6,364 nt of DNA from Minisyncoccota bacterium (lineage in GTDB: Bacteria > Patescibacteriota > Minisyncoccia > SW-4-49-11). Location of the stretch: assembly GCA_018609785.1 (NCBI GenBank), contig JAHEOE010000095.1, positions 1-6,364 of the forward strand, written 5' to 3'. Shown one piece after another: positions 1 through 4,715 of the stretch; within the stretch, counting starts at the first letter, position 1, and each line of letters starts with the position of its first letter. The translations under genes were made by a program, and so were the position numbers. Below the pieces are notes generated by a model that saw nothing but the letters and a program-made list of their open reading frames with translations, was not told where the DNA came from and ran no database searches.

Positions 1-72
1 GCCTCTGTTAATTTATCACATATGTTCAATGACGCAAAACCATCGTTTCACCACCGTCTTTTCTGCATACAT

Positions 73-101
73 TTGCGTAAAATCTATGAATTTACTATAA
101 T
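73..101 (+). promoter_or_regulatory. Promoter of tRNA-His / ABC exporter operon
   Basis: A perfect -10 box TATAAT lies at 96-101, and TTGCGT at 73-78 serves as a weak -35 box (3 of 6 matches) with a 17-base spacer. The predicted start is near 108, which leaves a leader of about 24 bases before the tRNA. No other good promoter is visible before the ABC genes, so this one probably drives tRNA and transporter together. Bases 1-72 hold no gene that I can support. Confidence 0.7.
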
Positions 102-131
102 GTGTATGTTTAATCGTTAGGATGGAATGGT

Positions 132-207
132 GGTGACTATAGTTTAATGGTCAAAACACCGGATTGTGGCTCCGGCGATATGGGTTCAATTCCCGTTAGT
201 CACCCCA
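132..207 (+). tRNA. tRNA-His (anticodon GTG), CCA encoded
   Basis: The acceptor stem pairs GTGACTA (133-139) with TAGTCAC (197-203). The extra G at 132 faces the discriminator C204, the G-1:C73 pair that identifies tRNA-His. The D stem is GTTT/AAAC, the anticodon stem CCGGA/TCCGG with GTG at 166-168, and the T stem ATGGG/CCCGT around a TTC-containing loop. CCA is encoded at 205-207, which is not true of every tRNA in this window. The ABC ATPase start codon follows 22 bases later. Confidence 0.97.
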
Positions 208-229
208 ATCCATCGTAACCTGTGTATTC

Positions 230-1132
230 ATGCCTCTTCTTCAATTGGAAAACGTTTCCAAATCGTATGCCAATCATGAAGCGTTGTCGGATGTTTCCTT
301 TTCCATTCCCCAAGGCACGATTTACGGGCTCCTCGGTCCCAACGGCGCGGGAAAGACGAGTTTACTTCGGATTGTTACCACCGTCCTCAGAGCTGACGAG
401 GGTACGGTGACGTTCGATGACCATCCGTTAACCGACGCGGATACCAAAGACATCGGCTATCTTCCGGAAGAACGCGGCTTATACACCAAAATGAGCGTCA
501 AAGATAATGTCACCTTCTTCGCCGGCCTTAAAGGAGTGACCAAAGAAGACGCCCTCAACCGACTGGACACGTATTTGAAAGAATTTGAGATGACGCCGTG
601 GAAAGAAGAAGGGGTACAAAATCTCTCCAAAGGCATGCAACAAAAGATTCAGTTTATTATAACCGTCCTTCACGATCCGAAACTCCTGATTCTTGACGAA
701 CCGTTTTCGGGCCTCGATCCGTTAAACGCCGACCTCCTTCAACGCAAAGTCAAGAAACTCCGAGACAACGGCACCACCATTATTTTCTCTACGCACCGTA
801 TGGAACAGGTGGAATCGTTATGCGAAGATATCTGTCTTATTTCCCAAGGAACCAAACTTATCGAAGGCAAGGTAAAAGACCTCAAGCACCGATTCAAACC
901 GCACCAAGTCCGGCTGGAATTCTCTCAAGAAGTGCCGTCCGCTCTTACCGAAACGTTTTCGGTTATTGAAGCTCCGTCCGAAACCGAACGAATTATTCAA
1001 CTCCAAGAAACGGAGGATATCCGTCAAGTCATCTCGTTTCTCGCCGCTGAAAACGTACACATCTCTTCCCTCTCGGAAGTGTTTCCGTCTCTGCAAGAAA
1101 TCTTTGTCCAAAACGTAACCGAAGCAAAGTAA
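230..1132 (+). CDS. ABC transporter ATP-binding protein, NatA type
   Basis: This is the 300-aa cytoplasmic ATPase of an ABC exporter; it would power the permease encoded next. Visible motifs are Walker A GPNGAGKT (36-43), the PEERGLY segment in the Q-loop region (79-85), a signature LSKGM (132-136) in place of LSGGQ, Walker B LLILDEP (152-158), the D-loop SGLD (160-163) and the switch His189. About 90 residues after the nucleotide-binding domain fit the C-terminal extension (DUF4162-like) of the NatA/YhaQ group. The start ATG has no Shine-Dalgarno sequence and lies 22 bases after tRNA-His, so the mRNA is probably released by tRNA 3' processing. The stop is one base from the permease ATG, indicating translational coupling. 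The NatA family exports Na+ or other substrates; the substrate here cannot be read from sequence. Confidence 0.96.
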   Translation: MPLLQLENVSKSYANHEALSDVSFSIPQGTIYGLLGPNGAGKTSLLRIVTTVLRADEGTVTFDDHPLTDADTKDIGYLPEERGLYTKMSVKDNVTFFAGLKGVTKEDALNRLDTYLKEFEMTPWKEEGVQNLSKGMQQKIQFIITVLHDPKLLILDEPFSGLDPLNADLLQRKVKKLRDNGTTIIFSTHRMEQVESLCEDICLISQGTKLIEGKVKDLKHRFKPHQVRLEFSQEVPSALTETFSVIEAPSETERIIQLQETEDIRQVISFLAAENVHISSLSEVFPSLQEIFVQNVTEAK

Positions 1133-1133
1133 T

Positions 1134-2381
1134 ATGCGCAATCTTCGTCTTATTTTCAGTCGCGAATACAAATCCCGCATAACCGATAAATGGTTTTGGG
1201 TGGTCACGTTGCTCGGTCCGGTTTTTATCGCTCTTATCGCTATTGTGCCGGGGGTTATTACGTACGTCACTTCCCAATCCGAAACACAAGTGGCGGTTGT
1301 TGATAATACAAACACCCTGAAGAAGCCTTTGTCAGAGACGGACACTCCTCTCAACTTCACCTTTCCGGACCGCTCTTCCGAAAATCTCAAAAATACGCTC
1401 AAAGAAGATACGTGGGAAGGTATCGTGGTTATTCCTTCGAATGGTATAGAAAAGCCGGATGCCATCTCGTACATTTCGTATTCCAATCCGTCTCTTCCGC
1501 AACAGAGTTCTTTAAATACCGCCTTAACAGAGGCAATCAAGACAGTCAGATACGAACAAGCGGGCATTAATCAAGAGAGACTGAAAGAACTTAATCCGGA
1601 GGTCTCCGTACAAACTCAACTACTCGGGGATCAAACGGCCTCCTCGGGAGGAGCCGCATATATATTCGGATTTGCCACCGGCTTTATTATGTACGCCATT
1701 CTCGTAACGTACGGGAGTATGGTCATGAAAAGCGTGCTCCAAGAAAAGAGGAATCGGTTGGCGGATATTATTGTCTCTTCGGTGCGCCCGTTGGACCTGA
1801 TGTTAGGGAAAATCACGGCTATCATTGCCTTGAGTCTGACACAGATCGCTCTCTGGATCGGTCTGGGTACGCTTTTAATCAGCGGAGCTCGGGCTGCCTC
1901 TCTCCCCATTTCCGACAATAAGGTGATTTCCGATGTGTTCAGCGGGATGGAAACCCTGAACCTCGTCTGGCTTATATTGTTGTTTGTGGTGATGTTCCTT
2001 GGCGGATATTTACTCTATGCCTCGTTCTTTGCCGCTATTTCATCAGCCTCCAATCCGGACGCGGACGTACAATCCGTGCAACAATTGATTATATTCCCTA
2101 TCATTATCTCACTGTTTATTATGGTCGGCGCTTTGCAAAACCCGGACGGAGTGATTGCTTTTTGGGGGAGTATCATTCCATTCTCATCTCCGATGGTTAT
2201 GCTCGCGCGCTTCCCGTTCCAAGTACCCATATGGGAAATCGCACTCTCAATTGTTCTCCTGTACGGCTCAGCTTTCTTGGTTCTCTGGCTCGCCGCCCGG
2301 ATTTATCGGGTCGCCATTCTCTCCTACGGCCAACGACCCGGACCGCGCAAGCTTCTGAAGTGGATGTTGGGACAAACATAA
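1134..2381 (+). CDS. ABC-2 family permease, NatB type
   Basis: This is the 415-aa membrane partner of the upstream ATPase. An N-terminal cytoplasmic segment with the REYKSR motif precedes a first membrane helix at about residues 22-45. A long outside domain follows (about 46-170), rich in polar residues and typical of NatB permeases (COG1668). A bundle of further helices then occupies about 173-200, 222-248, 281-305, 320-340 and 370-393, with a basic C-terminal tail. The order of domains and the length fit full-length NatB proteins, so no truncation is suspected. The start codon is one base after the ATPase stop and has no Shine-Dalgarno sequence of its own, consistent with coupled translation. 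Ion or drug export is the family expectation; the specific substrate is unknown. Confidence 0.94.
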   Translation: MRNLRLIFSREYKSRITDKWFWVVTLLGPVFIALIAIVPGVITYVTSQSETQVAVVDNTNTLKKPLSETDTPLNFTFPDRSSENLKNTLKEDTWEGIVVIPSNGIEKPDAISYISYSNPSLPQQSSLNTALTEAIKTVRYEQAGINQERLKELNPEVSVQTQLLGDQTASSGGAAYIFGFATGFIMYAILVTYGSMVMKSVLQEKRNRLADIIVSSVRPLDLMLGKITAIIALSLTQIALWIGLGTLLISGARAASLPISDNKVISDVFSGMETLNLVWLILLFVVMFLGGYLLYASFFAAISSASNPDADVQSVQQLIIFPIIISLFIMVGALQNPDGVIAFWGSIIPFSSPMVMLARFPFQVPIWEIALSIVLLYGSAFLVLWLAARIYRVAILSYGQRPGPRKLLKWMLGQT

Positions 2382-2385
2382 TACC

Positions 2386-2414
2386 TTGACATAATAGTAG
2401 AAAGATTGTACTTT
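2386..2414 (+). promoter_or_regulatory. Possible promoter after the ABC operon
   Basis: A perfect -35 hexamer TTGACA lies at 2386-2391, 17 bases before a poor -10 box TACTTT (2409-2414). A better -10 match, TATAGT (2415-2420), is at a non-standard distance of 23. No start codon with a ribosome site follows before the terminator at 2452, so any transcript would be a short RNA of about 60 bases. The weak -10 box keeps confidence low. Confidence 0.3.
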
Positions 2415-2451
2415 TATAGTAGGGAAATGATTGATAGGTTCTTTTGCAGTA

Positions 2452-2479
2452 CCTCTTCTCAAATTGAGAAGAGGTTTTT
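2452..2479 (+). terminator. Intrinsic terminator after the ABC operon
   Basis: A perfect 9-bp stem CCTCTTCTC/GAGAAGAGG (2452-2460 with 2466-2474) and a 5-base loop are followed by TTTTT. It lies 70 bases after the permease stop and is the likely end of the tRNA-His/ABC transcript. Confidence 0.9.
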
Positions 2480-2502
2480 CTTGACAATCAATCTTCCTTT
2501 TC

Positions 2503-2527
2503 CTCCTTTCTTGGAAAGGAGTTTTTT
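2503..2527 (+). terminator. Second tandem intrinsic terminator
   Basis: The stem CTCCTTTC/GAAAGGAG (2503-2510 with 2514-2521), with a 3-base loop, is followed by six T. It stands 23 bases after the first terminator and insulates the tRNA promoter that follows. Its left part shares TTTTCCTCCTTTC with a hairpin at 3264-3285. Confidence 0.85.
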
Positions 2528-2535
2528 ATAACTTC

Positions 2536-2564
2536 TTGAACTTTGAGACGTTTCCTGCTATACT
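2536..2564 (+). promoter_or_regulatory. Promoter of tRNA-Asp/tRNA-Ala
   Basis: TTGAAC (2536-2541), a 17-base spacer and TATACT (2559-2564) form a strong promoter. A TG dinucleotide one base before the -10 box makes it an extended -10. The predicted start near 2571 is 8 bases before tRNA-Asp. The same TGCTATACTAA block drives tRNA-Val at 4517-4527. Confidence 0.88.
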
Positions 2565-2578
2565 AATCGGGAGTTTTT

Positions 2579-2654
2579 GGGGATGTAGCTCAGCGGTTAG
2601 AGCGCTGCCCTGTCACGGCAGAGGTCGCCGGTTCGATCCCGGTCATCCCCGCCA
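2579..2654 (+). tRNA. tRNA-Asp (anticodon GTC), CCA encoded
   Basis: The acceptor stem is GGGGATG (2579-2585) with CATCCCC (2644-2650). The D arm is GCTC/GAGC and the anticodon stem CTGCC/GGCAG with GTC at 2612-2614. The T arm is GCCGG/CCGGT around TTCGATC. The discriminator G2651, typical of tRNA-Asp, is followed by an encoded CCA (2652-2654). It is first of a two-tRNA unit, 11 bases upstream of tRNA-Ala. Confidence 0.97.
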
Positions 2655-2665
2655 GCTTTTCTTTC

Positions 2666-2739
2666 GGGCCCGTAGCTCAGTTGGCTAGAGCGCCTGCCTT
2701 GCACGCAGGAGGTCACCGGTTCGAATCCGGTCGGGTCCA
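2666..2739 (+). tRNA. tRNA-Ala (anticodon TGC), CCA not encoded
   Basis: The acceptor stem GGGCCCG (2666-2672) pairs with CGGGTCC (2732-2738) and contains the G3:U70 pair that identifies tRNA-Ala. The anticodon stem is CCTGC/GCAGG with TGC at 2700-2702, and the T arm is ACCGG/CCGGT. The discriminator A2739 is followed by CTTTTTT, so CCA must be added after transcription, unlike for tRNA-Asp just upstream. The T run (2741-2746) may contribute to termination, but no separate hairpin precedes it. Confidence 0.97.
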
Positions 2740-2746
2740 CTTTTTT

Positions 2747-2956
2747 AGCGGCCTTAGTGCAATTCATAAATCTCAAATGTATCGAAGGGTACACCTATAT
2801 GAGAAAACCTGGACTATGGGTAGGTTAGGTCTATTATACAGGAAATATAAGCCCTAAACCGAGATAAAAAGGTTACGGCATATTACTAAAAAACGTATAT
2901 TTGCAAGAACTTTTCATACACGTTCTTTCCCTTGCACCGGAAGTGAGGAATGCTTT
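2747..2956 (+). other. Intergenic leader with possible RNA folds
   Basis: These 210 bases between tRNA-Ala and the next small gene hold no convincing gene. Short pairings are visible: CTCA/TGAG enclosing TGTA/TACA (2773-2803), AACCT/AGGTT (about 2806-2826), and TGCAA with GAAC pairing to GTTC and TTGCA (about 2902-2937). They could form a structured 5' leader for the small gene at 2992. I do not recognise a known riboswitch. Confidence 0.35.
2810..2837 (+). promoter_or_regulatory. Probable promoter of the 68-aa membrane protein gene
   Basis: TGGACT (2810-2815), a 16-base spacer and TATTAT (2832-2837) give a plausible promoter, with 4 and 5 of 6 matches. The block CTATTATACA recurs in both copies of the palindromic repeat. 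A start near 2844 would give a leader of about 150 bases. Confidence 0.45.
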
Positions 2957-2995
2957 ATGATGAAAAAGTACCTTTTTAGGAGGATTTACAAATGA
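2957..2995 (+). CDS. Possible 12-aa leader peptide
   Basis: This very short frame encodes MMKKYLFRRIYK and a TGA stop. It has its own ribosome site, GAGG at 2945-2948, 8 bases before the ATG. Its two consecutive AGG codons (2978-2983) are exactly the AGGAGG ribosome site of the next gene, and its stop TGA overlaps that gene's start as AATGA. Ribosomes moving through it would occlude or expose the downstream start, so it could act in translational coupling or attenuation. The peptide itself has no recognisable function, and a chance frame cannot be excluded. Confidence 0.4.
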   Translation: MMKKYLFRRIYK

Positions 2996-3198
2996 ACTTT
3001 GTTTGTACGCTCGGTGTTTTATTCCTGCTTCTCGGCAGTATAACGATAATCTTCAGTTATCTTTTGATGTTCTTTTTTACACACCAAGATCATGCGTTTT
3101 TAACTAAGTCCGACACTATCATTCACAGCTGGGGAACTATATTCTTGGTAATCGGAGGCATATGCTTTCTCAATATCTTACTTGATTACGTACTTTAA
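2992..3198 (+). CDS. Small two-helix membrane protein, unknown
   Basis: This 68-aa protein has two hydrophobic segments, about residues 5-28 and 46-66, joined by a polar loop (HQDHAFLTKSDT, about 31-42). No known family is recognised. The start is well supported: AGGAGG at 2978-2983 is 8 bases before the ATG, the strongest ribosome site in the window. An intrinsic terminator begins 10 bases after the stop, and a promoter candidate lies upstream, so this looks like a single-gene unit. The 12-codon frame overlapping its start may control its translation. A role in the cytoplasmic membrane is inferred only from hydrophobicity. Confidence 0.8.
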   Translation: MNFVCTLGVLFLLLGSITIIFSYLLMFFFTHQDHAFLTKSDTIIHSWGTIFLVIGGICFLNILLDYVL

Positions 3199-3208
3199 GT
3201 TTCTTATA

Positions 3209-3238
3209 TAGAAGGAGCATGTTCTCCTTCTATTTTTT
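3209..3238 (+). terminator. Terminator of the 68-aa protein gene
   Basis: A 9-bp stem TAGAAGGAG/CTCCTTCTA (3209-3217 with 3224-3232) with a 6-base loop is followed by TTTTTT (3233-3238). It lies 10 bases after the stop codon at 3198. Confidence 0.9.
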
Positions 3239-3263
3239 CTTCGAAAAATCGGTACTTACTGTA

Positions 3264-3289
3264 TTTTCCTCCTTTCTAAAGGAGGGAAA
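3264..3289. repeat. Hairpin without T tract
   Basis: CCTCCTTT (3268-3275) pairs with AAAGGAGG (3278-3285), and outer TTT/AAA pairs extend it past a one-base bulge. Neither strand carries the T tract of a terminator. Its left arm shares TTTTCCTCCTTTC with the terminator at 2503. It lies between two convergent units; its role is unclear. Confidence 0.5.
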
Positions 3290-3328
3290 GTGAGGATTCG
3301 TCGATATGCAGCATTTTTATATGCATAT

Positions 3329-3359
3329 AAAAAGCACCCCCTTTTTTTGAAAGGGGTGC
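3329..3359 (-). terminator. Terminator of the minus-strand 62-aa protein gene
   Basis: Read on the minus strand, GCACCCC (3359-3353) pairs with GGGGTGC (3340-3334), extended by AAA/TTT pairs past a one-base bulge and followed by TTTTT (3333-3329). It lies just after the stop codon at 3371 and supports that gene as real. The T tract is also part of a perfect 20-bp palindrome at 3314-3333 centred on ATGCAT. Confidence 0.85.
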
Positions 3360-3370
3360 CGGACGGTAAC

Positions 3371-3559
3371 CTATAAATCCCAAGTTTGAATCCGATAAAC
3401 TTCTTCGGTATTGGGATATTTGTCCGAAGAATACGTACTGAGACTAGAAATATATAGCATAATTAGCACAATGAATGCTAAACTGAATACAGAAAAAAGT
3501 GCTACCTTATCTTCTAACTTCAACATTTGTTGATACTCCCTGATAATCAACGGGGTCAT
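3371..3559 (-). CDS. Small single-helix membrane protein, unknown
   Basis: The 62-aa product has a short basic and acidic N-terminal part, one membrane helix at about residues 19-38, and a polar tail ending in QTWDL. No family is recognised. It is supported as a gene by the terminator immediately downstream and by a -10 box (TATATT, minus strand 3571-3566) exactly six bases before this ATG, which would give a leaderless mRNA. Two other starts are possible. An ATG at 3574 overlaps that -10 box. One at 3526 (51 aa) has GGGAG nine bases upstream (3540-3536). The gene diverges from the HAM1-family gene. Start choice is uncertain; the existence of a gene is likely. Confidence 0.65.
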   Translation of the reverse strand: MTPLIIREYQQMLKLEDKVALFSVFSLAFIVLIMLYISSLSTYSSDKYPNTEEVYRIQTWDL

Positions 3560-3565
3560 ACTATC

Positions 3566-3571
3566 AATATA
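3566..3571 (-). promoter_or_regulatory. -10 box of the minus-strand small gene
   Basis: TATATT on the minus strand (5 of 6 matches) is followed by six bases and then ATG at 3559, the spacing expected when transcription starts at the A of the start codon. It is back to back with the plus-strand TATAAT, with two bases between. No convincing -35 box is visible. Confidence 0.5.
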
Positions 3572-3573
3572 CA

Positions 3574-3579
3574 TATAAT
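3574..3579 (+). promoter_or_regulatory. -10 box of the HAM1-family gene (leaderless)
   Basis: A perfect TATAAT at 3574-3579 is followed by exactly six bases and then ATG at 3586, so the predicted first base of the mRNA is the A of the start codon. No Shine-Dalgarno sequence precedes this ATG. No good -35 box is seen. An inverted repeat GTTGAT/ATCAAC (3529-3534 with 3546-3551) lies just upstream and could be an operator. Confidence 0.65.
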
Positions 3580-3585
3580 TTGTCT

Positions 3586-4203
3586 ATGGAGAATATTCTT
3601 TTTGCCACCGGAAACAGATCCAAACTGGCTCAATTACAGTTTGTGGCTCAATTCCACAATATACCGCTCACCATTGAGAACGGGAAAGAATACTACGGAG
3701 AAGACGCGTCTTACGCGGAAGACGGGAAGCAGATCGAGCACATCGCCCTTTCCGGAGCGCGAGAAGTCGCCGAACGGTTGGGCCGGCCGGTCATCACCGA
3801 AGATAGCGGCTTCTGGGTGGAAGCGCTTGATAGCAAGCCCGGGGCGGACGCCAAATATTATCTGAAAGAGTACGGACGGGATGGGATTCTCCAAGAACTT
3901 GGAGCCACCACACACCGTACGGCTATGATTGCTTCGGCCGTGGCGTATGCCGATCCCAATGAACACGAATACGTGTTTTCGTATTACATAGAAGGAACCA
4001 TAAGCCACAAAGAACAAAGGGACACCAGCCTACCAAGCTGGATTTCTCCGAGTTCGGAAAAGCCATTTGACGGAGGATTTAACGCAATATTTATCCCCAA
4101 AAATGAAACTCGTACATTGGCTCAGATTCCGCCGGAAGAGGCAATTCCGTGGTCATACAGAGAGCGAACGTTTACAGACGTTCTCTCGGTTTTAGCTTCT
4201 TAA
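3586..4203 (+). CDS. HAM1/RdgB-family non-canonical purine NTP pyrophosphatase, divergent
   Basis: The family hydrolyses ITP, dITP and XTP to monophosphates plus pyrophosphate, keeping deaminated purines out of nucleic acids. This 205-aa protein has the N-terminal ATGNRSK phosphate-binding motif (residues 7-13), the EDSG motif (72-75) followed by the ALDSKPGA stretch, and GGF...IFIP near the C-terminus. Two usual signatures differ: the family's GFGYDPIF reads GGFNAIF, and the C-terminal SHR reads SYR (about 190-192). Length is normal. The fold assignment is secure; substrate choice or activity may be altered. ATG at 3586 is preferred over an in-frame TTG at 3580 because a -10 box sits exactly six bases upstream of the ATG. 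An imperfect hairpin (about 4160-4187) followed by GGTTTT overlaps the gene end and may assist termination. Confidence 0.88.
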   Translation: MENILFATGNRSKLAQLQFVAQFHNIPLTIENGKEYYGEDASYAEDGKQIEHIALSGAREVAERLGRPVITEDSGFWVEALDSKPGADAKYYLKEYGRDGILQELGATTHRTAMIASAVAYADPNEHEYVFSYYIEGTISHKEQRDTSLPSWISPSSEKPFDGGFNAIFIPKNETRTLAQIPPEEAIPWSYRERTFTDVLSVLAS

Positions 4204-4258
4204 CTTCTGCGCTTGCCATCTTGTGTGAAAGTGCTCTCATATTTTTTGTTTAATATAT

Positions 4259-4287
4259 TTGACAAGACTTGTTCTCTGTGCTACATA
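4259..4287 (+). promoter_or_regulatory. Promoter of the 39-aa peptide gene
   Basis: A perfect TTGACA (4259-4264) is 17 bases before TACATA (4282-4287), which carries an upstream TG in extended -10 position (4279-4280). TATAAA at 4286-4291 is a better hexamer but lies 21 bases away. The predicted start is near 4294, 21 bases before the ATG. Confidence 0.65.
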
Positions 4288-4314
4288 TAAAGTGCTGAGT
4301 TCCGGAGGTTCCCC

Positions 4315-4434
4315 ATGAAAAGACTTACTCAAATTTTTCTCTTTTTAGTTCTTCTATCCAGTATTTTTTACGTTTTAGAAAAAGATGGGGGGATATGCTT
4401 CTCCCCAGAACCATGTTACGAACAAACACCATAA
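4315..4434 (+). CDS. 39-aa secreted or membrane peptide, unknown
   Basis: This short frame encodes a 39-residue product. It begins MKRL, continues as a hydrophobic stretch (about residues 6-20), and ends in a polar tail with two cysteines (C28, C34) spaced CFSPEPC. The N-terminus looks like a signal peptide or membrane anchor, so the tail would face the outside and the cysteines could form a disulfide. There is no AxA cleavage site or lipobox. Support comes from context: a TTGACA promoter upstream, GGAGG (4304-4308) six bases before the ATG, and an intrinsic terminator 14 bases after the stop. It is thus a complete single-gene transcription unit. No family is recognised; a bacteriocin-like or envelope peptide would be speculation. 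Confidence 0.7.
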   Translation: MKRLTQIFLFLVLLSSIFYVLEKDGGICFSPEPCYEQTP

Positions 4435-4448
4435 TGATTTTTCACCTC

Positions 4449-4482
4449 AAAGAATTTCTGTACTTACAGAAGTTCTTTTTTT
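4449..4482 (+). terminator. Terminator of the 39-aa peptide gene
   Basis: The arms AAAGAATTTCTGT and ACAGAAGTTCTTT (about 4449-4461 and 4466-4478) form a stem of about 13 bp with one G·U pair and a 4-base loop. The run of seven T at 4476-4482 overlaps the right arm and continues past it. Confidence 0.9.
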
Positions 4483-4496
4483 ATCCGAATTCTATC

Positions 4497-4525
4497 TTTA
4501 AAAATTTCATTGTTTCTGCTATACT
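4497..4525 (+). promoter_or_regulatory. Promoter of tRNA-Val/tRNA-Pro
   Basis: TTTAAA (4497-4502), a 17-base spacer and TATACT (4520-4525) with an upstream TG (4517-4518) form an extended -10 promoter nearly identical in its -10 region to that of tRNA-Asp. The predicted start near 4532 is 8 bases before tRNA-Val. Confidence 0.85.
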
Positions 4526-4539
4526 AAGCGGTAGCTTGA

Positions 4540-4613
4540 GCACACGTAGCTCAGTTGGTTAGAGCGCTGCCGTCACATGGCAGAGGTCCTTGGTTCAAGT
4601 CCAAGCGTGTGCA
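4540..4613 (+). tRNA. tRNA-Val (anticodon CAC), CCA not encoded
   Basis: The acceptor stem is GCACACG (4540-4546) with CGTGTGC (4606-4612), and the discriminator is A4613. The D arm is GCTC/GAGC, the anticodon stem CTGCC/GGCAG with CAC at 4574-4576, and the T arm CTTGG/CCAAG around TTCAAGT. The next bases are CAT, so CCA is not encoded. tRNA-Pro follows 13 bases later in the same unit. Confidence 0.96.
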
Positions 4614-4626
4614 CATAGCACCGACT

Positions 4627-4697
4627 CGGGCCGTAGGATAATGGTAGTCCGTGCCCATGGGGTGGGTGAGGTGGTGGTTCAATTCCACCCGGCCCGA
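4627..4697 (+). tRNA. tRNA-Pro (anticodon GGG), CCA not encoded
   Basis: The acceptor stem CGGGCCG (4627-4633) pairs with CGGCCCG (4690-4696), with the C1:G72 pair usual for tRNA-Pro and discriminator A4697. The D arm is short (GGAT/GTCC). The anticodon stem TGCCC/GGGTG includes G·U pairs and holds GGG at 4659-4661. The T arm is GGTGG/CCACC around TTCAATT. The next bases are CTG, so CCA is not encoded. The start codon of a small membrane protein follows 18 bases after the discriminator. Confidence 0.93.
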
Positions 4698-4715
4698 CTG
4701 CGTAATACTCTATAT

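Noticed and set aside
22..120. Frame of about 32 codons starting MFNDAKPSF
   Set aside because: It overlaps the tRNA-His promoter, has no ribosome site, and its composition is not protein-like.
818..1567. Minus-strand frame of 249 codons opposite the ABC genes
   Set aside because: It lies antisense across the junction of two clear ABC genes, has no family features, and is explained by codon bias of the real genes.
2597..2794. Minus-strand 65-codon frame reading DPTGFEPVTS and DRDRTGDL
   Set aside because: This is the antisense translation of tRNA-Ala and tRNA-Asp, a well-known false protein pattern.
2777..2857. 26-codon basic frame in the leader after tRNA-Ala
   Set aside because: It has no ribosome site and overlaps the likely promoter of the 68-aa gene.
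3268..3285. Hairpin considered as a terminator
   Set aside because: Neither strand has a T tract after the stem.
4590..4715. Upstream extension of the 61-aa gene
   Set aside because: The frame runs through tRNA-Val and tRNA-Pro; the coding start is ATG 4716.
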